Shown here: one piece after another, positions 33,436 to 40,966 of the stretch
How positions within the stretch are numbered: position 1 is the stretch's first letter
Layout of the letters: each line of letters opens with the position of its first letter
The notes under the pieces: model-generated
Told to the model about the DNA's origin: nothing
What the model saw: only the letters and a program-made list of their open reading frames with translations
Database searches by the model: none
Assembly (NCBI RefSeq): GCF_026341775.1
Contig: NZ_JAPEOB010000001.1
Coordinates: forward strand, 1,178,001-1,242,000
DNA from: Streptomyces sp. NBC_00654
Lineage (GTDB): Bacteria > Actinomycetota > Actinomycetes > Streptomycetales > Streptomycetaceae
Length of the DNA stretch: 64,000 nt
Direction: 5' to 3'
Position numbers and translations under genes: made by a program

Positions 33436-33674
33436 GCGCTGTCCAGCGGGCCGCAGTTCGGGCAGTCCTCGGGGTGGAGGGGCGATGGCGGGTGCGTCGG
33501 GCCCGGAAGGTAGACCACGCCCGACGCCATGTTCAGAGCCCCGCCGTACTGGTCCCACCACCCGGGCGGGGAGTCCGCATAAGGCCCGGACGGGTCGTCT
33601 GTGAGGCTCACGAGCTGCGGGGCCGGAAGAGGGCATGTGGGGCGTCTCTGCCGCTGCGCCGGAGTGGTGGTCAT
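33432..33674 (-). CDS. Small Pro-rich hypothetical protein
   Basis: The 80 residues start at ATG 33674, overlapping the upstream stop by four bases (ATGA). Pro, Gly and Tyr are abundant (PSGPYADSPPGWWDQYGGALNMASGVVYLPGPTHPPSP), ending HPEDCPNCGPLDSA with a CxxC. No family recognised. It overlaps the 32-residue gene by four bases. Confidence 0.5.
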   Translation of the reverse strand: MTTTPAQRQRRPTCPLPAPQLVSLTDDPSGPYADSPPGWWDQYGGALNMASGVVYLPGPTHPPSPLHPEDCPNCGPLDSA

Positions 33675-33919
33675 CTGTGCGCGTCCGTGAGGTGCCGGCT
33701 GAGCCTGACGTTGCAGTCGCTCACGCGGCTACCGTCGCCGTTCGCCTTGGCGCGGTCGCAGTCTATGGCGACCTTGTCGCAGTGCGGGCATCCGGCGACA
33801 GGCTGAGGAGACTGCGGGGCGTCGGTCCTCCCTGCGGTGCTTGCGTGCGTCGTGGTCTGCCTCGCCATGGTCACCAACTCACTCTTTGGCCAAGTCCGCT
33901 TCGGGCGTTGGTCGTTCAA
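33671..33919 (-). CDS. Small Cys-containing protein, first gene of the radical-SAM operon
   Basis: The product is 82 residues. CPHCDKVAIDCDRAKANGDG and CNVRLSRHLTDAHR give a CxxC...C...C...HxxxxH arrangement that looks like a small zinc finger. ATG 33875, at MARQTTT, is a possible shorter start. It is divergent from the XRE-TPR regulator 121 bases away and begins the chain of overlapping genes that ends in the radical-SAM gene. Confidence 0.5.
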   Translation of the reverse strand: MNDQRPKRTWPKSELVTMARQTTTHASTAGRTDAPQSPQPVAGCPHCDKVAIDCDRAKANGDGSRVSDCNVRLSRHLTDAHR

Positions 33920-34040
33920 CTACGGAAGCGCGACCGGGGACGCGTGACCACGGCAGAAAGGCCGCAGTTTCGCCGCACGCGGGCCGCGCTGGCTACGCTG
34001 GCCAGGGAAGACGCACCGGCGCGAGAGGGGACGGGCCACG

Positions 34041-35261
34041 ATGAGCAGTCGGCGGCGGAGGTTGGCAGAGCGCCGGAAAGCGTGCGGGCTCAACCAAGAG
34101 GGATTCGCGGAAGCGGTAGGCGTTGACCGCTCGACCGTTCAGCGCTGGGAGGGCGGGAAGAACGACCCTCAACCGTGGCAGCGGCCGAGAATTGCAAAGG
34201 TGCTGGCGGTCACATCGGCAGAACTGGACGCGCTGCTTGTGCCCGACGCCTACGCCTCGCCTGCGTCGCGCAATAGCTGGATCGCCAATAATTCCCCGGA
34301 CGATGATGACGAATTCGAAGCGCTCGAACTCGCCCGGCGAGTATCGGCAAGTGATGTGGGTCGGGAAACTCTGGGGCGCCTCGAATTTGCGTTTGATGAC
34401 CTAGCCATGAAATACCCCGTATCCCCGCCCCAGGATCTACTACGGCGAGTCCGCAAGCACTCTTCGTATGTAGCGCGTCTCATGGATGCTCGCATGACTC
34501 TTGCAGAACAACGCCGCTTGTATGTCGTTGGCGGCTGGTTCCAATTGCTCGGGGCCACGCTCCATATCGACTTGCACCAAGACAATGCGGCCACCGCTCG
34601 TTTGCAGACAGCGGCAACTCTGGCGCAGCACGCGGAGCACCGCGAGATAGAAGCATGGTGCTATGAGACGGACGCTTGGAGGGTCCTCACGGAAGGTGAT
34701 TACAAGCGCGCTCTTGAACTCTCACTGATTGCACAGAACTTGGCACCTGTCGGTACCTCTGCCGCAATCCAAGCCACCGCACAGGAAGGGCGGGCGAGAG
34801 CGCGACTCGGAGAGGAACAGGAAACCTATGCAGCTATCGAGCGCGTCCGCCGCATGTCGGCCGGGATGGTTCCAGGAAAAGGAACCGAGCACCATTATCA
34901 ATACGACCCGAGCAAGGCTCTAGCTTATACCGCGACAACGCTTGCATGGGTCGGAGATCCGGCGGCCGAAGGTTACGCGCGCCAAGTTATCGCTAAACTT
35001 GCACCCGCTGACGATGTGGAGAAATGGCCTCGCCGCGTAGCCTCAGCAAATATCGATCTGGCGTTGGCACTTCTTGGAAGTGACCAACTGGACGAAGCGT
35101 GCGACGCTGCGCAGCGCGCAATCCTGTCAGGCCGTATCGTACCATCTAATCATTGGCGGGCCTTGGAAGTCGTAAAGGCCGTGGAAAGTCGGCAACTACC
35201 CGAAGCCTCCGATTTGCGAGAGGCATACCAGGGGCTGAATGCACTCCCGCGCGGTAAATGA
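34041..35261 (+). CDS. XRE regulator with TPR-like C-terminal domain
   Basis: The protein is 406 residues. The N-terminal HTH is LAERRKACGLNQEGFAEAVGVDRSTVQRWEGGKNDPQPWQRPRIAKVL. The remainder is helical, with ARLQTAATLAQHAEHREIEAWCYETDAWRVLTEGDYKRALELSLIAQ and similar TPR-like hairpins. This Streptomyces family senses peptides or small ligands and usually controls the neighbouring operon, here the divergent small-gene/radical-SAM set. The central part is distinctly lower in GC, with codons such as ATA and TTA-free but AT-ending choices, indicating foreign origin. Confidence 0.85.
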   Translation: MSSRRRRLAERRKACGLNQEGFAEAVGVDRSTVQRWEGGKNDPQPWQRPRIAKVLAVTSAELDALLVPDAYASPASRNSWIANNSPDDDDEFEALELARRVSASDVGRETLGRLEFAFDDLAMKYPVSPPQDLLRRVRKHSSYVARLMDARMTLAEQRRLYVVGGWFQLLGATLHIDLHQDNAATARLQTAATLAQHAEHREIEAWCYETDAWRVLTEGDYKRALELSLIAQNLAPVGTSAAIQATAQEGRARARLGEEQETYAAIERVRRMSAGMVPGKGTEHHYQYDPSKALAYTATTLAWVGDPAAEGYARQVIAKLAPADDVEKWPRRVASANIDLALALLGSDQLDEACDAAQRAILSGRIVPSNHWRALEVVKAVESRQLPEASDLREAYQGLNALPRGK

Positions 35262-35322
35262 AAATACCCCGTACCGCCATCCTGATATTGGATAGCGATA
35301 CGGGGTTGTGTGGCGTGTCGGG

Positions 35323-35826
35323 TCAGTCCCAAACATCCGAGTCGTCAGCGTCGGGCTCGGGGGTCGTAATGGCGGTGCGCGCACTCGGCGAGAGATCCAA
35401 CTCCCGTATGTATCGGCCGAGTTGGGTGCGGTACTGGCCCGCGATGGTGGTAGCGCCGTTCTTCTGCCACCCCCGCTCGCCCTGGACGAGCAAGCCGTTC
35501 TCCGACAGCTCCCGATCGCACTGGTCGATCCGCGCGGCAGATATGCAGTAGTCCTTAAGGACCGTGGTATCTACCTCGCCGAGTCCGACCGCGAGTTTCA
35601 GTACGGGGACGACGCGCTGCCATTCACGCGAGGCGACAGCACGGCAGCGGGTGTTGACCGCTTCCCGTTTCGGATCGTCCACCGTTCGGAAAGTCTCGCG
35701 CCAATCCGGCTCGGTCAGATCCGAGGGTGGTACGGCAGTGCTATCCGGGACAGGACGCTTTCCGGCGTTGCCTTCCCGGATCACTTGCAGCGCGGGTTTC
35801 TTGCGCCGTGGATCGGCCAAGGTCAC
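35323..35826 (-). CDS. Phage terminase small subunit, P27 family
   Basis: About 167 residues. The opening GRRKPALQVIREGN-type motif (PRRKKPALQVIREGNAGKRPV) and the helical ECSAARIDQCDRELSENGLLVQG...RTQLGRYIRELDLSPSAR ending are typical of P27-like terminase small subunits, which recognise phage packaging sites. GAAAGGAA precedes both GTG 35826 and TTG 35820, and either may be used. With the HNH gene upstream it forms a phage-type packaging pair. A large subunit is absent, so this is a prophage or satellite remnant. Confidence 0.8.
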   Translation of the reverse strand: MTLADPRRKKPALQVIREGNAGKRPVPDSTAVPPSDLTEPDWRETFRTVDDPKREAVNTRCRAVASREWQRVVPVLKLAVGLGEVDTTVLKDYCISAARIDQCDRELSENGLLVQGERGWQKNGATTIAGQYRTQLGRYIRELDLSPSARTAITTPEPDADDSDVWD

Positions 35827-35940
35827 TTCCTTTCGATATGCGGGTAATGCATCAGGCCCGCGCAAATGGCTTTAGCTGCGGCGAGAGTCTTTTGCCTCCC
35901 TGCCGCTCAGCAGCGAGAGGGGAAGGGGGTCACCCCCTGG

Positions 35941-36336
35941 TCAGAACGGCGGAGGTTCGAACGCCTCCCGCCGCGAACGTGCTTCGGCAGCGAATCCGCC
36001 CGGCTGATTACGTGCGGTCTCCCGGTTGTGGCACGCAACGCACAGCGGACGAAGATGCTTCGCCGCATCCGGGTTCGACTCACCCCGAGCGATCAACTCA
36101 CGTCGGGACAGCGGGAAATGGTCGGCCACGTTCGCCGCACGACCGCACAGCACACACCACAGGTTCGCGTACAGGTACGCCTTACGGATGCGCTGCCAAC
36201 GGGTCGTGTAGACAGCACCGCCGCGCGAGGCACGGTCCGCGTTCGCTTCCCTGGCGTGCTTCGGGCAGCGTCCGTCGGCTGCCGTCAGCTCGGGGCACCC
36301 GGGGATGCTGCAAGGGGGGTGGGGTCTGCGAGGCAT
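35941..36336 (-). CDS. HNH endonuclease (phage packaging type)
   Basis: ATG 36336 follows GGAGGTGAATCTCCC. In 131 residues there are CSIPGCPELTAADGRCPKH, WQRIRKAYLYANLWCVLCGRAANVADHFPLSRRELIARG and HLRPLCVACHNRETARNQ. These are two zinc-binding CxxC pairs and the His-Asn-His core. Such HNH proteins act with terminase at cos-type ends. It lies upstream of, and on the same strand as, the terminase small subunit gene. Confidence 0.85.
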   Translation of the reverse strand: MPRRPHPPCSIPGCPELTAADGRCPKHAREANADRASRGGAVYTTRWQRIRKAYLYANLWCVLCGRAANVADHFPLSRRELIARGESNPDAAKHLRPLCVACHNRETARNQPGGFAAEARSRREAFEPPPF

Positions 36337-36339
36337 GGG
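36281..36339 (+). repeat. Direct repeat of the HNH gene 5' end, copy 1 (copy 2 at 36595-36652)
   Basis: GCCGTCAGCTCGGGGCACC continues through GGGGATG and a G-run to TCTGCG(A/G)GGCATGGG in both copies. It covers the HNH start codon and about 18 codons. In the second copy the reading frame is ruined (PLPLTTSPGAPS then stop), so it is a partial gene duplication. Confidence 0.75.
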
Positions 36340-36500
36340 AGATTCACCTCCGGCGTGGAGTTTCATAGCTCCGCTGGTGACTTACTGACGAGGCAGCGTC
36401 CGCGGAACGTCCTTCCCCTCGGGCACGCAGCGTGCTGAGCTGGAGACATGGAACCAGTAAGAGCCCTCGCCCTTCCTTCGAGCTTCGCGTTGGGCTCCGT

Positions 36501-36590
36501 GTGACGATCCAGCGCGTCCCCGGATGGCTGGTGGCAGCCCTCGCCATGGCCACAGGAAGCGGACTCGCCGCGTGGTTCACGTCGTGGTGA
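36501..36590 (+). CDS. Possible 29-residue membrane peptide
   Basis: GTG 36501 to TGA 36590 encodes VTIQRVPGWLVAALAMATGS plus GLAAWFTSW, one hydrophobic helix. Tiny genes of this kind accompany phage-derived loci, but no ribosome-binding site is clear. Offered with low certainty. Confidence 0.25.
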   Translation: MTIQRVPGWLVAALAMATGSGLAAWFTSW

Positions 36591-36904
36591 CGGCGCCGTC
36601 AGCTCGGGGCACCTGGGGATGTTGTAAGGGGGAGTGGTCTGCGGGGCATGGGGTCGCCTCCCGAGGGGTGGAAAGTGACATGCAAGTGACCCGCAAGTGG
36701 GGGTAGCGGTGCCCACTGCGACCGTGGTAATCACATCCGCGTAAGTGGAGGAAAGTGGGGACGGTATGGCGTTGCGGCCCCCATTTCTTTGTGCTACGAG
36801 ATCGGCCATTGAAGTGGGGTTAAGTGGCCCACGCTTAGAACTCCTAACGAAATGATCTTCAAGGTGGTTGGATCACTCCAAGGCCGTTGATTTAGGGGTG
36901 CGCA

Positions 36905-37740
36905 GTGGCTCGGCGGAAGCCGTGGGATGTCGATGACGAGCTGTGGGCGGTGATCGAGCCGCTGCTGCCGATGGTTGAGCGTCGGTACCGGCATCCGGGG
37001 CGGAAGCGGCATCCGGACCGGCAGGTGTTTCAGGGCATCTTGTTCGTGCTGCACACCGGGATCGCCTGGGAACACCTGCCGCAGGAGCTCGGCTTCGGTT
37101 CGGGCATGACGTGCTGGCGCCGCCTGGCCGAGTGGACCGAGGCCGGCGTGTGGCCCCGGCTCCATGAAGCACTCTTGGCCAAACTCCGGAGCGCGGACGC
37201 CCTGGACTTCTCGCGGGCGGCCGTCGACGGCTCCCACATCCGGGCGTTAAAGGGGGCTCCAAGACGGGACGAAGCCCTGTTGACCGGGGCAAGACGGGCA
37301 GCAAGCACCATCTGATCACGGACGCCACTGGCATCCCGCTCGCCGTCACCCTGACCGGCGGCAACCGCAACGACGTCACCCAGCTCATCCCACTGCTCCA
37401 GGCAGTGCCGCACGTACGGGGCAAGCGCGGCAGACCTCGACACCGCCCCGACGTCGTGCTCGGTGACCGCGGATACGACCACGACAAATACCGTCGCCTC
37501 GTCCGCGCGCTCGGTGTGAAGCCACTGATCGCAAGACGCGGCATCGAGCACGGCTCCGGACTCGGAACCCAACGCTGGGTCGTAGAGCGCGCCTTCGCCC
37601 ACCTGCACTGGTTCCGCCGCCTGCGGATCCGCTGGGAGATCCGCGACGACATCCACGAAGCCTTCCTCACTCTCGGGTGCGCACTCATCTGCTGGCGACG
37701 CCTGTCACAGGCGGCCCGGGCCCTCCCCCTCCCGCAGTAG
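36905..37740 (+). CDS. IS5-family (IS427-like) transposase, two frames joined by -1 frameshift
   Basis: The first frame (36905-37315) has MARRKPWDVDDELWAVIEPLLP and AAVDGSHIRALKGA (first D). The second (about 37250-37740) continues GGSKTGRSPVDRGKTGSKHHLITDATGIPLAVTLTGGNRND, LGDRGYDHDKYRRL (second D) and RWVVERAFAHLHWFRRLRIRWE (final E). The switch lies in TTAAAGGGGGC at about 37248-37258, a slippery tract that permits -1 slippage, as in other IS427-group elements. So it is probably functional rather than broken. Confidence 0.85.
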
Positions 37741-38109
37741 CCATTCCCGCACCGAAGGAGCACGGTCAAGGAGCCGCCTGACCTGCATGCCCTCTTCGCG
37801 TGAGGTCACTTTCGGCAGCGGGGTGAAGTCGTCGGGGATCACATCCAGCAGGCTCAGCACACGGTCTCCCGTACGCAGAGTGATCAGCAGTTCCCACCGC
37901 ACGTGACGTGGTACGTCCGGGCGGTGGGACAAGGTGTGCCACAGGGCCGGCCATAGATAGTGGGTGCCGTCAGGCGCCGCATTCGCGCGCACCCACGCCG
38001 GGTCCAACCGTTGACTCAGACCGAGGTCACACGCCCGCTCCTCCAGCCTGAACAGCGAGGCCGAATCGACAGCCTTCAGCTCGCGAGGCAACGGCTGTTC
38101 GAAGTCCAT
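37705..38109 (-). CDS. Passenger gene of IS5 element, hypothetical 134-residue protein
   Basis: It lies inside the inverted repeats, convergent with the transposase and overlapping its 3' end by 36 bases. The product reads MDFEQPLPRELKAVDSASLFRLEERACDLGLSQRLDPAWVRANAAPDG, LWPALWHTLSHRPDVPRHVRWELLITL, and DVIPDDFTPLPKVTSREEGMQV. Good codon periodicity on the minus strand. No family recognised. It is not a known transposition function. Confidence 0.65.
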   Translation of the reverse strand: MDFEQPLPRELKAVDSASLFRLEERACDLGLSQRLDPAWVRANAAPDGTHYLWPALWHTLSHRPDVPRHVRWELLITLRTGDRVLSLLDVIPDDFTPLPKVTSREEGMQVRRLLDRAPSVREWLLREGEGPGRL

Positions 38110-38484
38110 CGCCCCATGCTGCCCGACGGCATCCCACGACGAGGAGCCGACCCCAAAGTGTCATTCCGTTAGGAGTTCTTAGACGTTGCGGTGCCGTCCG
38201 GGCCCAGGTCTGATGATGAGCATGCCTCGAAGCAACGATGACCAACTGGCCATGTTCGAACTCCGCTGCGGCGGGCTGCATTTGACAATCCAACGTGTCC
38301 CCGAGTGTCTCATATCGCTACAGCGATATCGCTCTAGCGATTGCCGGTGGCCTTCGGCCGATGTTGTACTAACGCCGCTCTGGCCAAGCAGTTCACGGAG
38401 TATCACGGATACTGCCCCAAGTTCATGGACTTCGCGCCCCAACTACCTACCGCGACCGACCTCTCTCCGATGGGATACAAGATC

Positions 38485-38760
38485 ATGTTTTCCCTGCCAG
38501 AAACGGCCCCTTGGTGGGCTGTCTTGGCTGTTGTCGCTCTGGGAATCGTCGTGTTCGGAGTACGTAGCTTCGTCCGCGCTGTCTGGCCGCAGACCTCCGC
38601 CCACCGCAAAGAGCTGCTACAGGAGCGGCAGCGGCAGCGTGGACAGGAGAGGGCTCGTAAGCAGGAGCACAAGAGTGCCCATAGACGAGAGCAGGAGCGG
38701 GCTCGTCGAAGGAAGGAAATCGGCAACCGGGAGAGATGGGACGCCGGGGCGGGGACCTGA
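38485..38760 (+). CDS. Small membrane protein with long basic coiled-coil tail
   Basis: From ATG 38485 (or 38470) the protein is MFSLPETAPWWAVLAVVALG, completing one membrane helix (to about residue 27). A tail of alternating Arg, Lys, Glu and Gln (RKELLQERQRQRGQERARKQEHKSAHRREQERARRRKE) follows. It is common in Streptomyces accessory DNA with unknown role. No clear ribosome-binding site. Confidence 0.5.
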   Translation: MFSLPETAPWWAVLAVVALGIVVFGVRSFVRAVWPQTSAHRKELLQERQRQRGQERARKQEHKSAHRREQERARRRKEIGNRERWDAGAGT

Positions 38761-39011
38761 AATAGGTTCCCGCCCGTAAGTGCTATTCATATCTCGGTTG
38801 AAAGCGAGCCTGGCACTCCATCGGAACTTACCGAGCCTGACCTCCAAATAATGCACGCAGGGCCGCTAATGCACGTTCCCTGATTTCTCTACTTGGATGT
38901 GTAATCGCCACTAGCGCTACGGCAGCGATCACGGCGAGAAATCCCGTTGCCGGTGCGGCTGTCGTCATCTCCACAGCAGGAACTTAGCGCGGTCTGCCCG
39001 CTTCACGCAAA
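38761..39011. other. Intergenic, nothing recognised
   Basis: These 250 bases between the small membrane protein gene and the palindrome cluster show no ORF with credible coding features and no strong hairpin. Confidence 0.4.
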
Positions 39012-39108
39012 CCTTGTGCATAAGGAGACACCTTGTACACAAGGTCGCGATGTACACATTCGACTGCACAGAGGATTTCTGGAATACGGTGACCAGTAAT
39101 CCAGAAAT
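39012..39108. promoter_or_regulatory. Cluster of palindromes, possible operators
   Basis: CCTTGTGCATAAGG (39012-39025) and CCTTGTACACAAGG (39031-39044) are similar dyads 19 bases apart, followed by TGTACACA at 39051-39058. Beyond them ATTTCTGGA (39075-39083) pairs with TCCAGAAAT (39100-39108) as a perfect 9-bp inverted repeat. No gene starts beside them, so the regulator and target are unknown. They may be remnants of an element control region. Confidence 0.5.
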
Positions 39109-39235
39109 GCTGAGTCAGTTGTGCACACGCAGCAACGGGCGTAGCTAGCGGCGTCGCCGCGTGGTTTCGGTGGAACTGGCCGAAGATCACGACGTTCAAG
39201 AAAGCTGTCATCCGGATCAGGTTTCGGTTGATCTG

Positions 39236-39310
39236 TGCCCGCCCGAGGACTCGAACCCCGGAACTCTGCCGATTGGGTACGGCGCACCTCTAGCCGTTGG
39301 GTCAGCGGGC
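39236..39310 (-). tRNA. tRNA-like gene, atypical (possible pseudo-tRNA)
   Basis: The minus-strand 75-mer has acceptor GCCCGCT pairing with GGCGGGC plus discriminator A, and a T arm CGGGG-TTCGAGT-CCTCG. An anticodon-region stem GCCG/CGGC encloses an 8-base loop TACCCAAT. The D arm is short (ACC/GGT) with GGCTAGA in the loop. CCA is not encoded. The loop size, the lack of a clear U33-N-N-N-R37 frame and the weak D stem mean that the identity cannot be assigned (ACC or CCC are candidates). Confidence 0.55.
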
Positions 39311-39414
39311 ATGGTCAGCCGAAGTCCGCTCGCATTGCGCCAAGTCGTGGCCCTAGCGGTTGCAATGCCTGGTCGCGGGCATCGGACGTCGAAACACGAT
39401 GGAAGCGAGCTGTC

Positions 39415-39540
39415 ATGTGTGCGTATCGGGGCCCGGGGGACACAACGCGGAATCAGCTAATCGCATGTTGGGTCGTGTGTGCCGTCATAGTTGTGGGTCT
39501 AGTAGTCATGATCCTCACGACCAGTGCGGCCAGACCGTGA
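39415..39540 (+). CDS. Small membrane protein, 41 residues
   Basis: ATG 39415 has GGAAG about 10 bases upstream. MCAYRGPGDTTRNQLIACWV is followed by one hydrophobic helix (WVVCAVIVVGLVVMIL) and a short polar end. The length and layout suit a small integral-membrane peptide. No homologue recognised. Confidence 0.4.
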   Translation: MCAYRGPGDTTRNQLIACWVVCAVIVVGLVVMILTTSAARP

Positions 39541-39652
39541 GGTGCGTGTTGCACGGGCAGAGCTTCGTGTGAGGGTCGGGCACTCGGTCCGCCCGTTCCG
39601 GGCTGGTGGGGTGCGCGGTAGTCCCTGGTCCCTCACTGTCCAGAACTACTAG

Positions 39653-39721
39653 TTCCATGTGTTGGGAGACCCTGAAGGCAACGAGTTCTGCCTGCTCAAG
39701 GCCCGCCTCAACCCCCTGTGA
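39653..39721 (+). pseudogene. C-terminal tail of a VOC (glyoxalase-fold) gene
   Basis: The frame FHVLGDPEGNEFCLLKARLN then PL-stop is the conserved C-terminal strand of VOC proteins. In-frame TAG precedes it at 39650-39652. It matches the piece missing from the VOC gene at 22067 (which ends WHVLTDPNTPDYQF). ACTAC(C/T)AGTTC occurs at 22410-22420 and 39645-39655, near each break. Confidence 0.7.
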
Positions 39722-39876
39722 CACTCATCGGTCACGCCTCGGCACCAGCGGCGGCCCAGGGTCTGCCGCTGGTCCCCGGTGGTGGGCCGGGGCTACGCTC
39801 GGCCCACCACCGTCCCACCCGCGACCCGTAAGCCGGAGATCCGCCCCTCCGGCCCGCGCCCTCTCGCGCCTGCCGG

Positions 39877-40464
39877 TCAGACGGCTCGCCGATCACTCAT
39901 CAGCCTGACGAACCGGCCGAAGGCCTCGTCCCCGGCGCGACTGTCCGCGAGCTCCGCGCACAGCGCGGGGAACTCGATCCACGCCTCGCCCGCGACGGAC
40001 CACCGCGCAACGCTGCTCCGCCCGTCGTGGACGCGTACCTCGTCAATCCACTGGTCGAGGCCGTCACCCATCGAATAGACGAAGAAGTGCGCGTCCTCCA
40101 TGGCCGGTGCCAGGAGGTCGATGAGCTGGTGAAGGTTGCGTATGTCGATGTAGCAGATGTCCGACAGCAGCTCCAGGCAGAGGTAGTCGGCTTCCGGTGG
40201 GCCCAGGGCGAAGTCCCATGTGCTCCCATGGACCTTCTGGTTGAGTAGATGGACCGGCCAGTTCTGCCTGGGCATCTCGGCAGTCACCAGTGCCAGCGTT
40301 TCCTCGACCAGGGACCGCCATCCCGGACGTACTCGAATGAACGTCGTGGGTAGGCCGGGCCACGGCGACACTTGAGCGAAACGCAACCGGAACCGCCCGT
40401 ACCAATGATCATCGCGCCTGGTGACGAACGTCCCGGGCAGCTCGACCGGATGAGGTTCTCTCAT
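39877..40464 (-). CDS. Hypothetical protein, 195 residues
   Basis: ATG 40464 begins MREPHPVELPGTFVTRRDDHWYGRFRLRFAQVSPWPGLPTTFIRVRPG. Later come DYLCLELLSDICYIDIRNLHQLIDLLAPAMEDAHFFVYSMGDGLDQWIDEVRV and a C-terminal helix. It looks like an intact soluble alpha/beta protein with good codon use, similar to proteins of unknown function common in actinomycetes. No active site seen. Confidence 0.6.
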   Translation of the reverse strand: MREPHPVELPGTFVTRRDDHWYGRFRLRFAQVSPWPGLPTTFIRVRPGWRSLVEETLALVTAEMPRQNWPVHLLNQKVHGSTWDFALGPPEADYLCLELLSDICYIDIRNLHQLIDLLAPAMEDAHFFVYSMGDGLDQWIDEVRVHDGRSSVARWSVAGEAWIEFPALCAELADSRAGDEAFGRFVRLMSDRRAV

Positions 40465-40559
40465 CGGTTGAGCATAGGAAGTCGACGAAGAGGTCTGCCC
40501 ACCGGCCCAGGGCGGCATGGGGTGTCGGGCCGGCGGCCAGCAGGGTCTGCTGGACGCGG

Positions 40560-40847
40560 CGGGCGTCCTTGCGCGGGGACCTGGCCGCGCTTCCCGTGCT
40601 CGCCGGGCTGCCCGCGCCGGTCGAGCTGCCCGAGCGCTGGCGGGGGTGCTGCTCGCCCTGACCGGGCTGGGTGACGACCTGACTCCGTTCGCCGCCGAGC
40701 ATCTCCCCTTCATGAAGCCGTCCTTCGTCAGCAGCTCACCACGGCCTTCCTGCGCGGCGCCCTCCATCCCGGTGACACCAGTTGGAAGGCGGCGGCCGCC
40801 GCACTGGAGGAGAGCCCCGACCCGCTGGGGAACGTGCGGAGCAAGTA
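40560..40847 (+). pseudogene. Probable remnant of an unidentified gene, frameshifted
   Basis: Protein-like pieces run on in successive frames: LAALPVLAGLPAPVELPERW, GVLLALTGLGDDLTPFAAEHLPFMKPSFV, then LTTAFLRGALHPGDTSWKAAAAALEESPDPLGNVRSK before TAG. They could be a single decayed gene with two frameshifts. No start codon or family is evident. The rest of 40465-40966 is empty. Confidence 0.3.
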
Positions 40848-40966
40848 GGAGGCCCTCGCGTTCCGCAACCGCGTTCCGCAGCCGCGCCCCGCAGCCTCGT
40901 CCCCGATCCAGCGGTCGGCCGCGGAAATGCCCTCGGGGCCGGTAGGGAGGCGCCCGGAGACAGTGG

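Larger units (their letters stand above)
36838..38178 (+). mobile_element. IS5-family element with antisense passenger gene (1,341 bp)
   Basis: The ends are 18-bp inverted repeats with one mismatch, GAACTCCTAACGRAATGA, at 36838-36855 and 38161-38178. They are flanked by a TTA duplication at 36835-36837 and 38179-38181. Length exceeds the usual 850-900 bp because a second gene lies between the transposase and the right end, on the opposite strand. Confidence 0.88.

Noticed and set aside
36363..36809. 148-codon minus-strand frame next to the HNH gene
   Set aside because: It contains a broken copy of the HNH 5' end but no ribosome-binding site or continuous domain; treated as repeat debris.
37705..38109. 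134-aa gene being a host gene cut by the IS right end
   Set aside because: The gene is complete, with start and stop inside the matched inverted repeats and outer TTA duplication, so it belongs to the element.
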